In this document: one piece after another, positions 38,219-51,034 of the stretch
Position numbering within the stretch: the stretch's first letter is position 1
How the letters are laid out: every line of letters begins with the position of its first letter
Position numbers and translations under genes: made by a program
Notes under the pieces: generated by a model
Told to the model about the DNA's origin: nothing
The model's database searches: none
Seen by the model: the letters and a program-made list of their open reading frames with translations, nothing else
Source of the DNA: Branchiostoma floridae
Taxonomy: Eukaryota > Chordata > Leptocardii > Amphioxiformes > Branchiostomatidae
Direction: 5' to 3'
DNA: 64,000 bases
Assembly (NCBI RefSeq): GCF_000003815.2
Contig: NC_049984.1
Span: 9,339,805-9,403,804, forward strand

Positions 38219-38985
38219 CGTGACACCCTTCTGATAGTGATGTTTGTTGACCTAATGATATAAGACAGCTTACACTTGAAGCAATAATCAATATCATATC
38301 ATAAAAATTTGTTCATGGCAACTTCATGCTCACAAATCTGACTTCAAGTGATAAGTGGGAGGGGCATACAAAAAACTCAAAATGTGTAGACTGAGCTGTA
38401 GTGAAAGGGACGTCACAGTCCTCATTAGTCTATTCTCAAATGAATAACATGTGTACGCAAAATAACATACTAGTTTATTTATTTAGTTTATTTTACTAGT
38501 GATACCACTGTACAGTTAAACTTGGCCTCCAGAGTTCTGGTCATCATCTGGTATCAAAGATATCCAAAAGAAACCTTTTACGTTACATAAAATTTTCTCG
38601 CTGGCAATTTGAGAACTTGTTAGGCTTCATTGGCGGGAGTTACCCACGACCATTCCTATCCCACAAATAGAGGCCAGTATTTCTTACCTTGTAAATCGGA
38701 AACGTGGCCAGCAACTGGGGTTTATGATCTTATATGATCGTCCATTTACTTTATTTTCCTGTTTGTGGTCCCGCCGCCATCTTGGATAGAAATCAAATTG
38801 TAACCATGGCAACCGACTCATTACGCATGCCTGATTACTGCGTCCCAGCATCCTTTGCGCGTACCGTTCGCGTCCTCCATCTTAGCGGCGAAGAAAAATT
38901 TTAGAGTAGAGTTTCTTTTGTTTTATGCTGCAAAATATTTGCCAACTTTGACAGCTCGTGACAGCATTTGTGTAGTGACAGAGGA
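38219..38985. promoter_or_regulatory. Divergent promoter, coiled-coil gene and SR factor
   Basis: The two start codons face away from each other 767 bp apart. GCCGCCATCTTGG at 38773-38785 is a YY1-type element, and CCTCCATCTTAGCGGCG near 38875-38890 is a second, weaker match. GC content rises towards 38,880. Confidence 0.5.
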
Positions 38986-41900
38986 ATGTCACACTACAGG
39001 GACCACGGTCCGCTCAACTGCAAGATCTACGTGGGAAACCTGCCGCCGGGAGCCGCCAAACACGAGATAGAGGAGCGCTTCAGGTGAGTTGTTGCACCCA
39101 GCTGGTCGGTGGACAATACCTGGTGGGGAACATGTGTTTTTTGTCGGCCTTAAGTGAACCTTAACGCCTCTTATGTGGTGTGGTTTAGGATTCCCATTGT
39201 CGTTTTCTGTCGCCCACCGGCCCTGGATAAATCGTTCTGAAAGGAACCTGCCACAGCCATATAAAATGATATGTCCGTGAGAATGGGCAGCTTACGTGGC
39301 AGTCTCTCCCCGCCTCCCCGGACACCCCTTACCGGTCTCCCGGATATGGACGGGACTTCCCGCCCGGCCTCCTTGGGTGTACCTGATGCAATCCCAAGGG
39401 AGCATTTTTCTGGGAATAGGATCGCCAAAAGAGGGCTTATCATAATGTGGGCTTTTCACAGAAGAGGAACAAGAAGACTTATTAATCACCATAATGAAAT
39501 ATTCAAGAGTTTACTTTATCATTCACAGTGGTCTATACAGTATTTATGTTATACCGAAATGCGTTCGTTGGGTACTTGAAGACACGCCCATATCATCATT
39601 AGACTTGAAAAGAGACTTTTTTTCATAAATCAGAAGTGATAGTTTTCATCAACAGAAGATGCTCTTTATCTAACTTTCACATCTGATACAGTTTGTTTTA
39701 ATTATAGGAAGCTTTAAATTTTAGTTCGGCAATTTATTGGACATAGCGGGAAATCCTTGAAAACAATTTTTTATTATTATTTAGTGTTGTTTTGCATCAT
39801 GAAAACAGTCAGTCACTGATAATATACTAGTGAATAATGTTATAGCCTACAATTACAAAGGCCTCAGATCCATCATACCTAGACAAATTTTCTTTCGTCA
39901 TTCATTCATCACCTTCATACAGAGGGGAATGTTTAATTTTGTGTTCATTTGTTGACAAATTGATAATTGTTTAAAATTGATTGTGAGTCCTATCACTCAG
40001 TATAAACTTGGTGAATGAATGGTGACAGACAAAGACTGCCTCTCAGCAGGCACGCTGCCCCCAGGCTGATCATGGTCACATTCTTCCTCTGGCATCCGTT
40101 TTTCAACCAGTTTGTCAGCCTGCAGGGTAACTACAGGTGAATGATAGTTTCAGGAATGTCTTTCTAGTTGTTGAACAGGGAATGAATTGCCTTGCAGCAT
40201 CTTAACCAGTGTAGCCTGGAGAAATGTTTACTGGTTAGAATGTAGCGGCAGGTCTTGGTAAATTGAAGAGCTTTGTTCAAAGTGGCTTGTCCACATAGTT
40301 TATCACTCAGTCTGTTGGGACATGTCAGTGTTGGAAATAAAGAGCCCATTGTGCTTGTGTAAACACCTCTGTAATGGCAGAACAGGTAACAAGTGGCATG
40401 ATGGCAATTTGCATTTTGTTTGACTGGGTGGATGGAAATGCTTTTAAAGAGTTTGACTCGTAAGAGTCGTATGAACATCCCCCAATACTGTCATAGAAAA
40501 AAATACAATCTAGAACTTTCTAACGCCAAAGGCCATATAGGTCAAGGAGAAATGTTAAACAACACCTGTTTGTTATTATGAATAGTTGCATCCCACATGC
40601 CTAAAAGGTGGTGCTTTGTAACATTTACATACAACCCTGTGTTATTGACCGGTATGTAAGGCTTTAATCAGCCAGAAAATTAATCTCTTGGAAGTCGTAA
40701 ACTTACAGATTGTCAAGACTCAAGTTGTATGCACCAGAACTGTCGTAGAAAAAAGGACAATCTAGAACTTTCTAACAACAGTGGCCATATAGGTCAAGGA
40801 GACATGTAAGACAACACCTGTTTGTTATGAGTAGCTGCTTCACACACCTAAAAGGCGCTGTGGTGCTTTGTAACTTTTACAAACAACCATGTGTCATTGA
40901 CCGGTACGTGCTACAAGGCTTTAATTAGCCAGAAAATTGTGTAAGGTGTGCATTTCTTGGGAGTCGTAAAACACCTGGTATAATAAATCTGTTCCAACAA
41001 CTCTTTAACATATAATTACCATCCAAACAAGACAGCATTATGAATGGGTTGGTTGGTGGGAAAATCTCTCAGGTCCCATCATATACACCAAGTGTGCAAC
41101 AAGCTGTATGCATTCTGCATTTTGATTTGTCTTCTCATTTCTCATTGGTTCTGTTGATTTTCTTAGATGTACATTAACATATACACAACATCTGACCTCT
41201 GTCTATAGCTATTTGGTCCACTATTGTTAATTGTAAGCCACAAAAAAAGTTTTTGCCCTAGACTCCCAGTCAACTGAAACTTGCGCAGTGGTTAGCTTGT
41301 TCCCACACTCAGTAGATCTGTTGGCATACCTCCACATGTGGTGTTCTGGCAGACTGCCATGGTTGACACCAGATCCAATTGTCCTGTGAGTGGAGGTAGT
41401 GACAAGTCTGACTCTGGCTGTATATCTGATACAAGGCCAGTCCAGTTGCCATGGCACAGTGACAGTCTACACATCCGTATCTACCAACATGTTACATTCC
41501 GTTGATCAATTACAAGCTCTGGGTACCCTCCAGACTCAGAACATATTAAGAGTGCAATGTTTACCACGACCAGTGCATCTGTTAGAGCTGAGATTTATTG
41601 CTATAGTTCTTGCATCATTCTTTTTCCCTGCAGTGACTTTGGGCGCCTGCGGAATGTGTGGGTTGCGAGGAACCCTCCGGGGTTTGCGTATGTGGAGTTT
41701 GAGGACCACCGAGACGCCAGAGATGCAGTCAAAAGTCTGAACGGGAAGATGATCTGCGGGGTGAGGTCCAGGGTGGAGTTCTCCCACGGGATGCGGCGAC
41801 CGTCCCGCAGGGGACTGCCGCCTCCCGCCCCTTCTCGATCACATGACCGCTACAACTCTCATAGCTCAAGGTCCAGACGATCCAGGTGTGTATGTTACAC

Positions 41901-42511
41901 GTGAGGATAGTCAACTGTGCTGCTAGCTGTGTAGAATAAATGCATGTGACCTCAAGGTAATGTTTAAAAAAATGGTAACAGTTGGACAAAGGCCAACAAA
42001 TCTCTTTTGTGAGTTGTTCTGGTAGACTTGCACAGCATGAAAAAAAGTGCACTAACAAATGTTGCCTTATAGATAAGTAGGGGGTCGCACTAGGAGATTT
42101 TTGGTAAACTTTAAGACCGTGGTAGTCCTCTCGTAGGTATTACGATATACCCAATCCTATTCCAGATCCCGGTCACCAAGACGACAGAGGTACAGGTCGA
42201 GATCACGGAGCAGGAGTCGGAGTCCGCGGCGCAGCCGCAGCTACAGCAGAGACCGCTCCAGGTCAAGAGACCGCAGGTCCAGGTCCAAGTCAAAGGAGAG
42301 GAAAAAGAGGTCCAGGTCGGGGTCACAGAAGCAGGCAACCATTAAGTCATCACGTTCCAGGTCTCCCAGCAAGGAGCGAGCGCGCAGCAGGGGGAGGAGC
42401 GAGAGCGACAGAGAAGGGAGCAAATCACGGTCTCCGTCCGGAGAGAGGGACGTCCAGGAGAACAACAAGGACAGCCCCGACAGAAAAAGCAACGGCGTCG
42501 ACGAAGACTGA
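38986..42511 (+). CDS. SR splicing factor, SRSF3/SRSF7 type
   Basis: Three coding exons: 38986-39083, 41634-41885 and 42166-42511 (stop TGA); product 231 residues. Residues ~11-85 form an RNA recognition motif with RNP2 KIYVGNL and RNP1 GFAYVEFE. The core [21 protein letters not shown] is close to vertebrate SRSF3 and SRSF7. It is followed by a Pro/Arg hinge and a long RS domain with many RSRSRS runs, ending in an acidic NGVDED. No CCHC zinc knuckle is present, unlike SRSF7. SR proteins bind exonic enhancers and couple splicing to mRNA export; RS serines are phosphorylation sites. Intron 1 is 2.5 kb, long for this locus. One-to-one orthology to SRSF3 or SRSF7 cannot be settled here. Confidence 0.93.
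40478..40975 (+). repeat. Tandem ~260-bp duplication in SR-factor intron 1
   Basis: Blocks AATCTAGAACTTTCTAAC, GGCCATATAGGTCAAGGAGA, CAACACCTGTTTGTTAT, GGTGCTTTGTAAC, TTGACCGGTA and GCCAGAAAATT occur in the same order in 40478-40700 and 40740-40965. Confidence 0.9.
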
Positions 42512-45042
42512 AGACCGACGACACAAGGTTCACATTCCCCTTATGGGATTGCCACTCTGCAGGGCAGGGGCCGTGGTGCTCGGCCCATGCCAAGCTAGGA
42601 CTGGTTAGGACTGTCCAACCATCCTCTCATCGCAGAGCAGGACTCCATCTTGTACTAAAAGTATGACATAGTTTACTTCCACATTCTTACTACTTAGGAA
42701 AGGTGTGCTTTCCTTTTATGATTAAGCACTGCTGAACAAAACATTGTGCAGTGTGTGTGCATGTGTGTGTATGTGTAATATCTATCTAGCTGCAAAGCAT
42801 GCAATGTTTGGTATTTGACAAGTATTATATAGTGACCCAGTGGATTGCACTTGGATGGCAATGAAATGACCTTGCTATCATCACATAGAACCAAGTTTCT
42901 ACATTTAATTTAATTTAATGTCTTGGATGTGTCTCCTCCGTTTTCAGAGGAAGCTGTTGTACATGTACTTATTAACCAGCATATGATGGTGGGTTTAAAA
43001 GTGTTTCCAACTTTGTACTTCTTTTCATAAAGGGAACCTGGTGGTGTCTATGTGGCTTAATCTGGCATTCTGCACTGCCTCTGCTAGCGCTCGCTTCAAT
43101 GCCTTGCATTTTTATCAAACAGCCAAAATGAAGCGAGGAAAAAATGAATTTGTCTTTTTGTTTTCATAATTGGAAATGTCAGCAAAAACCCTCCATTTGA
43201 TAATGATATAGTAAAGGGTTGATGCATAACCTTGAAATATTATATACACGGTAAGTGATGCAGCTTGATGTCAATATAGTAGTTTGATATTGTACATTGG
43301 ATCTTGTATGAGACCATTTTCCACCTGTCCAAATCATTAGGCACATCTGTGTGCAGCAGGTTCTGAATGTGGCTGTTGTTGTTGTTCGTCTGGAAGCCCC
43401 AAGACTGTCCTTTGTTGTGTACTATGATGATGATCATGCTGTAACATTCCGTTAACAGGAGGCATGTTCCCCTGCCCCCCAAATCAACCGAACAGCCGTC
43501 CAACAAATGGGCAACCAATCAACCCAACTGCCCTGCCCATCAGCCACCCAGACGACATCTGAGGCCCAACCCCCACAACCAATTCTCTCAACCATCCAAC
43601 CCCACTTCTCCCAACTAGACCAGCGGACAACGAGGGTGCCTTGTGCCGCGCACCTCGCACCCTGTCCCACCTAGCATCACTATCTGCATAGTGAACAGGC
43701 AACGCAGATAAGTCAGCATCCCTCCCGCCGCACGGGAGACAGGCAGGCCTCACTCTAGCAGGTCATAGGTCATAAACCCCTTCAAAAGGCAGGTAGATAC
43801 ATACAGAAATTACAGTAAAAAGATCTGTTTTTTCTGTTGCTGTTTGCAAGCTAGTTTTTTTCTTCTTTCCAGTCTTTTCTCCTCCTCTTGATAAAATGCT
43901 TTTTGCCTTTATTTTGCACATTTGTCAGTGTTTCCTGTCCTGTGGTGTTGTGTGTACTAACCATCTTCTCCACAGCCACCCTGGTGCAAGCAGACAACAT
44001 GGCACATCTCATGCTGTGAAGGATGGGCTTTAGCTGTAGTTCCTATATGCGATAGTTCATAAACAGCTTGAGTCAGAAAGTCTTGACTCTTGACATACAT
44101 AGTGAATCTTTCAAAAATTACTATAAACAATTTCTGGAACAATTTGGACAATTTGGTGCTGTGACTAAACAGTAGCACTGATGTGAGATAAACAACGCCT
44201 TGTCGTATCTGGGACTCCGCGTGACTTGTATTCCATGGCAGCTGATAATTGTGTGGAAACTGTACTCACTAAACTACATGTAATCACTATTGCTATATCC
44301 TACTAAGTTAATCTACTGTATCAGCTAAGTAATGTCCAGATAATATAAGGTATTATCTGTAAATCAGATACTAACTCATAGTAAGGGTCTGGCATTGCAG
44401 CGCTGTATCTACTAGAAAGAGAGAGACTACAGAAAGAGTAGTGCGTTTGTTAGGCTTCAGTTGGACGGACTGTGAAAGGGTTGACAGATTGCCGACTCCT
44501 CTACATGGCTTCTCTGGAAGTGCAGGGATAAATGTCTTGTTGCACAATATGAATGTATTGGATATAAGTGAAACAAATCAGTGTGTCCACCAATAAGTGT
44601 GGAGTAAGATATCTAATGATGCCATCCCGGTATTAATGCCATATGTACATACTGTAGTATGTAAGAATCATGAATATTAAACACCTCATATTATGTACTG
44701 CATGTATCCTTGGTCAGTCATTTGTGTGGATGTGTTTTGGTAGAAAGGTTTGAATGGCCTTAGAATCAGAGACATCCTACTGGAAAATAAATAATGGAAC
44801 AAGTCATCCATCAGTTCTTTTGCCTTTCTTTTTCATATTTCCCCCGTCTACCTTTTTCCATTCTTTCTTTTCCCAATCATTCTTTCAAAATATATTTCCT
44901 TCTTTCTTTCCTCCTTACATCTTGTCCCTGCTAATATATACTGGTCTATTCACTAATGGAACTAATAAGTTCCCATCTTGAAATCACATAATATGTGCAC
45001 AGTGACCTGTAAAGGCTTGCCTTTACACGTGTACAGAATTAA

Positions 45043-45167
45043 CCTGTGTACCATCCAGGTAGTAGTACGCTCGCATGTTCGCTTCTGCTTCTTGGAATAG
45101 CAAAGAAGCGACTGTATATGGTGTATGATAGACGTCAGAGCAAACTACTATCCGGATGGTACCCAGG
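45043..45167. mobile_element. Short fold-back MITE, 125 bp
   Basis: CCTGTGTACCATCCAGGTAG at the left matches, inverted, CTATCCGGATGGTACCCAGG at the right (24-bp arms, three to four mismatches). Non-coding. Confidence 0.75.
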
Positions 45168-47849
45168 CGAGTACTGCATTGTCACTATAAATAGCGAGGC
45201 AACCTTATTCTAGGCATCTCAGTATTGTCAAGGCGACGACCTTAGCAAATCGTATTAAAGTCACACCCCGGTGAGCTTGCTTCAAATGTTAGATTCACTG
45301 TGTCCTTGAGTGTCACCCACGTTATAAATCTTTGTCATTGTATTGTAACATGAAGGCACCGCCCATGACCTGTCGCGCCTGAAAAATGTCATCCCATGAT
45401 TATGTCTCCTCTATAATTACACTTCAGCACGTTCTTATGTGGGTGGTGTAAATGACGAGAAGACTCTACCGGTTTTTGCCGACAGGTGTCAACGTCCGCC
45501 TCGGCATAATTGTTGGTCGATAAAGACTGATTGGTCGTTGATAACCACATCACGCATGTAGTTAGTTGAAATAAACTGTGTTTTATTCTGTTGGATGTGA
45601 ATGGGATTCCAAAAGCAAATGTTTGGAACTAAAGGGAGGCAGTTTTAACTGAAACGGACAGCTATAAAATGTAATGGTCTTGCCTCCTATTAAAACATCT
45701 GCTTTGAGATTATGTAAAGGTCATCGGAAGAGAACGAATTTGGGTGCTCACGAATGAATGCAAGACTCACATATAGCGTTTTAACAACTGTCTTGGGAAT
45801 GCTTTCCGTTCGATATCTTCTAAGATTTTCGTTGTCCCACTTTGTGTATTGTTTTCCTCTGCCACATAGTAGATTCTACTAGTAAGTTGATAGGTAATTC
45901 TGGCAGTGATGCACAGTTGGTGTCTCCAGCGCCGTAATACATGACATACATGTACAGAAAGGTCAGTTGGCCCCTTTTTTTTCTGCTCGTAAACTCTTCT
46001 AGTATTTCTTATCATTATACCACAACAAACCGCCATTTTCTTTCTTTTCTCGGCCCAAGTTATACTGTTTTCACTACAAGAGTATTTCACTCTTAGTTTT
46101 TACAGTTTTTGTTTTTCAAATGTAAGTTGTCTGAGTAATGTCGGATATCCTTAGTACTATAAAGTTAAAGTTCTAATCGCCACCGTGTATTACAGTTACG
46201 CTAAGTATAGACGCCAGACGCTGTTCGCTAGAATCATCTTGACAGGTATACATACAGGTACTAGGTACTACTATGCTGACAGTTAACGTTAGTTATCTAC
46301 ACCAATCTGTGTTTTAAATATCTTAACACCAAATTGGTACAATACAAGTACTTCAAGGAAGCAAAAGACAAAAAGCCAACCAAAAACCTTGTACACAAGT
46401 AAGACATTTTTTGTTAAACATCTTTTTGTCAAATCGCTACTGATATCACATTTTTACATTTTAGTGTCAAGATATGTTTTTGCGGAGAAAGCTTTGGTTG
46501 TGAATTAAAAAAAAGGTGCGTGGGTGCAAAAACGATAATTTGTCATCATGAAGAATCTGCATTAACGTTATATACTTATTCACCTTCATCATAAGGCTTC
46601 ATAACAAAATATCATACTGGTTGATTCTGTTCACAAACGTAATTCCTTACCTTACCTTTGCAGATCTATACCACGCAAAAGCTCGGCATATTCCCATTGG
46701 CAACCTCAAACATCAACAATATTAAATGATCACAAGGTGAACAGCGTAGTAGACGTACATCTGACGCCATTTTGCCTCCAACCAACCGGTGCCTTTTGCA
46801 TCAGACAGTCGTACGCGTGACATGTCATTAGTTTATCACCCTGTTCCTAAACATTGCCTCAAACACAGGTAAAATATTGTGTGTGGAGGTCTTCGTATCA
46901 TAAGATGTTTTATAGGCCTCGGTGACAAAAGGAAGGATAGATGAATCTCACGTTTTCTCCTCGCGCGTTCGGAAATGCTCCTTTTGCCCATATATGGCGG
47001 TACTATTTAATTGCTACTGAGAAATAGATGCCCGATCTTTCTACGAAATGGCTGTTACGTTTTTTCTCAGAAAAGATCTGAGCATTTGGACCTTTCCATG
47101 GGAAGAGAGGTAGGCTGGAGGAGGCTTCATTTCATGGAAAGCACATTGTTAGCTGATGTAACGTTTCACATAATGCTGAAACGTCGACGTGTGAAGCCGT
47201 TACCACATATCTTCCATCTAATTTGCGTTGTAAGCCATAACAACATATGTCGACAGTGACGGTGCACACGCGCACACCACAAAAGGTAATTGTACATTGG
47301 CGGCGCATGACAGAATGTATCATAAACATGTCATCCGGCGACAAGACTTACGCTCATAAACGACATCTGTCGACTTGCATATGAAATGCAACCTTGAAGA
47401 TGACCTTTCAACTTTAGCCTTGCCAGCCCAACAGCTGTATGACGACGGTAAGGTGTGTGAGTGCGTCGGAAGCACTTCTCTAGCTTCCTCTCCTGCTTTA
47501 GTTTCATTTTGATAGAGTTCAGGCGTCAGCTGCTTCGATAAACAAGATGAAAGGCCCAGCTGATGATCACTAGTATCATGTCTGCAACTAGCCTGCTGTT
47601 AGTAGTACAGTGTTAACAGAGCAGGTGTGTCGCACTGGAAAGTGAACATTCCCACATAAGTGCAGCGGGCTGCAGCGGGCGGACAGGGTTCACCAATACC
47701 TTCATGCAAATGTTGTCAAAGGGGAAGGGGCACCCAGACATGAACAAGAAGGGTCGGGGAGGGGGCTAGTGGGATCAAATTCACTCAGACTAACGTTACA
47801 TTCGATGATACTAACGTTATGTATAAGGAAGGGGTATTCATTTGTCCAT

Positions 47850-47965
47850 TTGTGTGTGTCTGTGCGTGTGTGTGTTTGTGTGTGTTTTGTTTGTGCGCGT
47901 GTGTGTGAGTGTACGTGTGTCTGTGTAATGTGTGTGTCACTTGTGTATAACTGTTGCGTGTGTCA
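47850..47965. repeat. GT-rich simple repeat
   Basis: Interrupted (GT)n with GTGC and GTTT variants. Apparent frames rich in Val and Cys here are artefacts of the repeat. Confidence 0.9.
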
Positions 47966-48104
47966 AGGAAAACGGGACAACTTCTAGGGTCGAGTTATCT
48001 TCTCAGTTTCTCACTAAATCCCGGTATCATCTTCTCCCTCTGTACTCTGACTACAGGACCAGGGTGGACCAGTAAGTGTGGGCTACAGGTAAGAAGTCTC
48101 AAAC

Positions 48105-49693
48105 ATGGTAGCCTCCGCCCTTGTTCTTGGCGCGTCCCGGGGAATCGGACGGCAGGTCGCCCTGACCCTGGCACGTGCCGGTTACCAGGTGGGCGTGGCT
48201 GCCAAAACCGTCCAGGACGCGCCCAAACTCCCAGGAACCATCCACACTGTTTCGAACGAGATAACGTCCGGAGGTGGACACGCCCTTCCCATCTCGTGTA
48301 ACGTGAGGAATCCAGAAGAGATAAACAACGCAGTCAGCACCTGTATCCGGGAGTTCGGCGGACTGGACTTTGCCGTGTACAACGCCGGGGCGATTCTGTG
48401 GGAGAAGGTTATAGACACGCCCCTGAAACGGTTCGACTTGATGATGGACGTGAACGTGAGAGGTGCTTACGTCATGCTGCAGGCTGTGCTGCCGCACATG
48501 TTGGAGAGGAAGGCGGGGAGGATACTGCTGGTGGCTCCGCCCATCTACTCACGCTTCTTCAGGGGAAAGACGCCCTACGCGGTGACTAAAGTTGGGATGA
48601 CGGTACTGGTGCACGGGTTGGCGAGGGAGCTCGAAAATACAGGTAAATTTCTACGAGACTAGTTAGAAGTGGGATACAATTTTGGTCAATATCAAAATAC
48701 TGTAAATGCTGAAACTTTCGCGGTGGTTTAACGTTTGCGGTTTTCGCGGTGGCCGCTTCACCGCGAACTTAAAACCACCGCGAACATTTTCCATGGCAAT
48801 ATTACCAGTAAGAGACTACAGTGCATGGTGCTACCGCGAAATTAAAACCACTGCGAAAAGTCCAGAGTGATTTTAACGGAGCAGACTCATATTATGGGGC
48901 CATTCTGTATGACGTCCTATTGTATTTAAGGCTGTAAGGAGAAAATGGAAAATGGCAAATAAATACTCTACACATGATATGTTCTCTAGCTCCATGGCAT
49001 TGTCGTTTTGCATTGTTTACGTCCTTTCACGAAACAGGCGTCTCGATATCAGCGTTGTGGCCTGCAACGACGATTGAAAGTCACGTGACCACGGTGAAGG
49101 GCGTACCACCCGCGTACTTCAGGAAGGCTGACGTCTTTGCCGACGCCTGTCTGGCTATTGGTCAGGAACCAACAGAAAGGTACGTCTCTTTTTCAAACCA
49201 TTCAGACAAATATACAGACTGTACCTGTTTAATCTATTGTTTATCATGTTATGTATTATGTACTTGTTGTGCAAATAGGCAGACCAACAAATCCAACCAA
49301 CGTGGATCGGGTCAGATGTATACAGGTGTCAAGTATATGTCTAAAAGAAACGTACATTCTGTGCTACAATAATTTGCATCATCAAAGACAATGCTACCCT
49401 AGCGTACTTGATTTTGTCATTTGCAGTCCGATTCGACCCTTGCTGGGCTTGTATCTAATAGGAGGTATATGCGTCTAACTTACAAAGATATCTACTCACA
49501 TATCTGTTAACTGTCCAGGTTGAACGGCCAGGCTCTAATTGACGAGGACTACCTGCGGAGTTTGGGGGTGACAGACTTCTCCAGGTACCAGTGTGAGCCG
49601 GGGACCGAACCGCCCCGCATCATGCCCCGCCACTTCCCTTCTCTCCGCGTACAGGAGGAGGACCAGGTCACCATACCGGACTCCAAGTTATAG
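48105..49693 (+). CDS. Short-chain dehydrogenase/reductase, HSDL2-like, no SCP2 domain
   Basis: Three exons: 48105-48642, 49038-49179 and 49519-49693 (stop TAG); product 284 residues. The Rossmann fold has cofactor motif GASRGIG (9-15), VAAKT (31-35) after the second strand, YNAG (92-95), Asn117 in DVNVRG, and active-site Tyr158-x3-Lys162. Features shared with the N-terminal half of HSDL2 include AAKT, PKLPGTI, TPLKRFDLMM and ALWPATTIES. HSDL2 continues into a sterol-carrier SCP2 domain, which is missing here. The residue expected to be the catalytic Ser reads Ala144 (LLVAPPIYS). Substrate unknown; NADP(H) use is plausible from the family. There is no obvious peroxisomal C-terminus (ends DSKL; SKL-like but not exact for long signals, so peroxisomal import cannot be excluded). 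Confidence 0.9.
48695..48870. repeat. CGCGGT/ACCGCGAA-type dispersed repeat, copy 2
   Basis: A well-preserved copy with CGCGGTGGTTTAACGTTTGC, TTCGCGGTGGCCGCTTCACC and two ACCGCGAA blocks, in intron 1 of the SDR gene. Same family as 838-1000. Confidence 0.8.
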
Positions 49694-49799
49694 TGTACAG
49701 ATGTCCTCACTTCTTAATATCAACCTCCAAGGGAATTCGTTGATAATCATTGGTTGACAGATGAATGAACGAAAAGTGGAGGTGCCAACATCTTTGCTA

Positions 49800-50001
49800 A
49801 GGCATACATCACATTTCCATACCGGACCCGGGCGGGCAGCTTTCGGGAACGAAAAGTATGAAGAAAAAAAACACCAAAAATACACAAGACGTAAAGAAAA
49901 TAGTCGTGGGAATTATTTGTGTTTATTTTACGTATACATGTCTATCTTTTGTTTCCACAAACAGCCCGGTCGGACCCGGTTTGGGAATGTGGCGTTAGCC
50001 T
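49800..50001. mobile_element. MITE, family with TIR GGC...CACATTTCC, copy 2
   Basis: Left end GGCATACATCACATTTCC, right end GGGAATGTGGCGTTAGCC, flanked by TAA on both sides. It shares TTTCCACAAACAGC and CGGACCCGG blocks with the copy at 14971-15158. The 3-bp TAA duplication and GGC ends fit the PIF/Harbinger group by inference. Confidence 0.75.
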
Positions 50002-51034
50002 AACAAAAAACATGTAACGTTAGGCTAGTAGTATATCTTCATGACGTATGGGTGGGCTTGAACAAGATTTGAAGTGTGGCAGGGAGTTCATATAAACTCC
50101 TTCAAGTGTAGAAAATATTTCTATGGATACAACCTACACCGGTAACATGTACAATCTTCGCTGACAGGCATACCTCATCACCCGTTCTCACCACCATCCA
50201 TTCCATTACAAAACTACAGTGGATAAAAAAATCACTCGATACGATGTATTCATGATTGGTATTTGCTTTAATCACGTAGTGGCTTTATGGAATTCAAAGT
50301 AGTGTCGTCAAGAAGTGGAAATGTAACTCCGTGTCTTCCTAATCCTTGTATCATTTGTTGTAGAATAATTCGCTGCAACTGGATGAAACGTGCGAAAATA
50401 AGAGCTTCCCAACAACTTAAGCACAGGGCATGTGTATGACACTGTGGAGTAGACGGTTTCAAAAGACTGACGGAATGCGTATTATGGTGTTATCCAGCCG
50501 CAGTGATTTATTCTAAAACAAATATCGTCTACCTGGATGCCAGACTTACTTCTATATCAATTGTATCGTATCATTTCAGGCTGTCTAGGCTATCTAACTA
50601 CTGAAGCTTCGTACTGCTACTATTGTATTTACTGTGATTACTGTTGCGAATGAAGGATTCTGGATGGATTCAATGATATTTCCTGACCTTAAATGTTATT
50701 TCTAACCAGCACAGATTGTTTTATCGATTTTGGAGTCAGTGCAAATCCGCCTGCTCTGCTACAAAGTAAAGCCATCTTAAGTGAAACCCTAGGCCTCTTC
50801 TTGTATTCCATAACATCCGTTCCCTGTGTGACAGTATATAATATTCCACAAGTGACCGTCGAAAAAGATGTGAAGACACCAAATTCACAGCAAATCAGCA
50901 AATTTTCAACAAACCGAACTTTGCATACCAATAATTCGTTGTGCACAAATATACAGAATATACAAAAAGTGTGACAATATGGCTTTGAAACAACTGTGAA
51001 TCCTCATTACAGGGTGACGAATTGTACAACGAAG

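Larger units (their letters stand above)
42512..48104. other. SR-factor 3' UTR and long spacer
   Basis: The 3' UTR may be long; ATTAAA near 44677 and AATAAA near 44785 are candidate signals. A C-rich segment at 43440-43760 contains a short Pro-rich frame. A MITE lies at 45043-45167 and GT-rich simple repeat at about 47850-47965. A 107-codon minus frame at 46090-45767 is not like any family I know. The acceptor-like CTGACTACAG at 48047-48056 may start the SDR mRNA's coding exon. Confidence 0.45.

Noticed and set aside
43484-43753. 89-codon minus frame in the C-rich block
   Set aside because: Looks loosely transposon-like but no motif could be named.
45767-46090. 107-codon minus-strand frame in the SR-factor/SDR spacer
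   Set aside because: No family resemblance, no convincing splice partners, and AT-rich composition like its surroundings.
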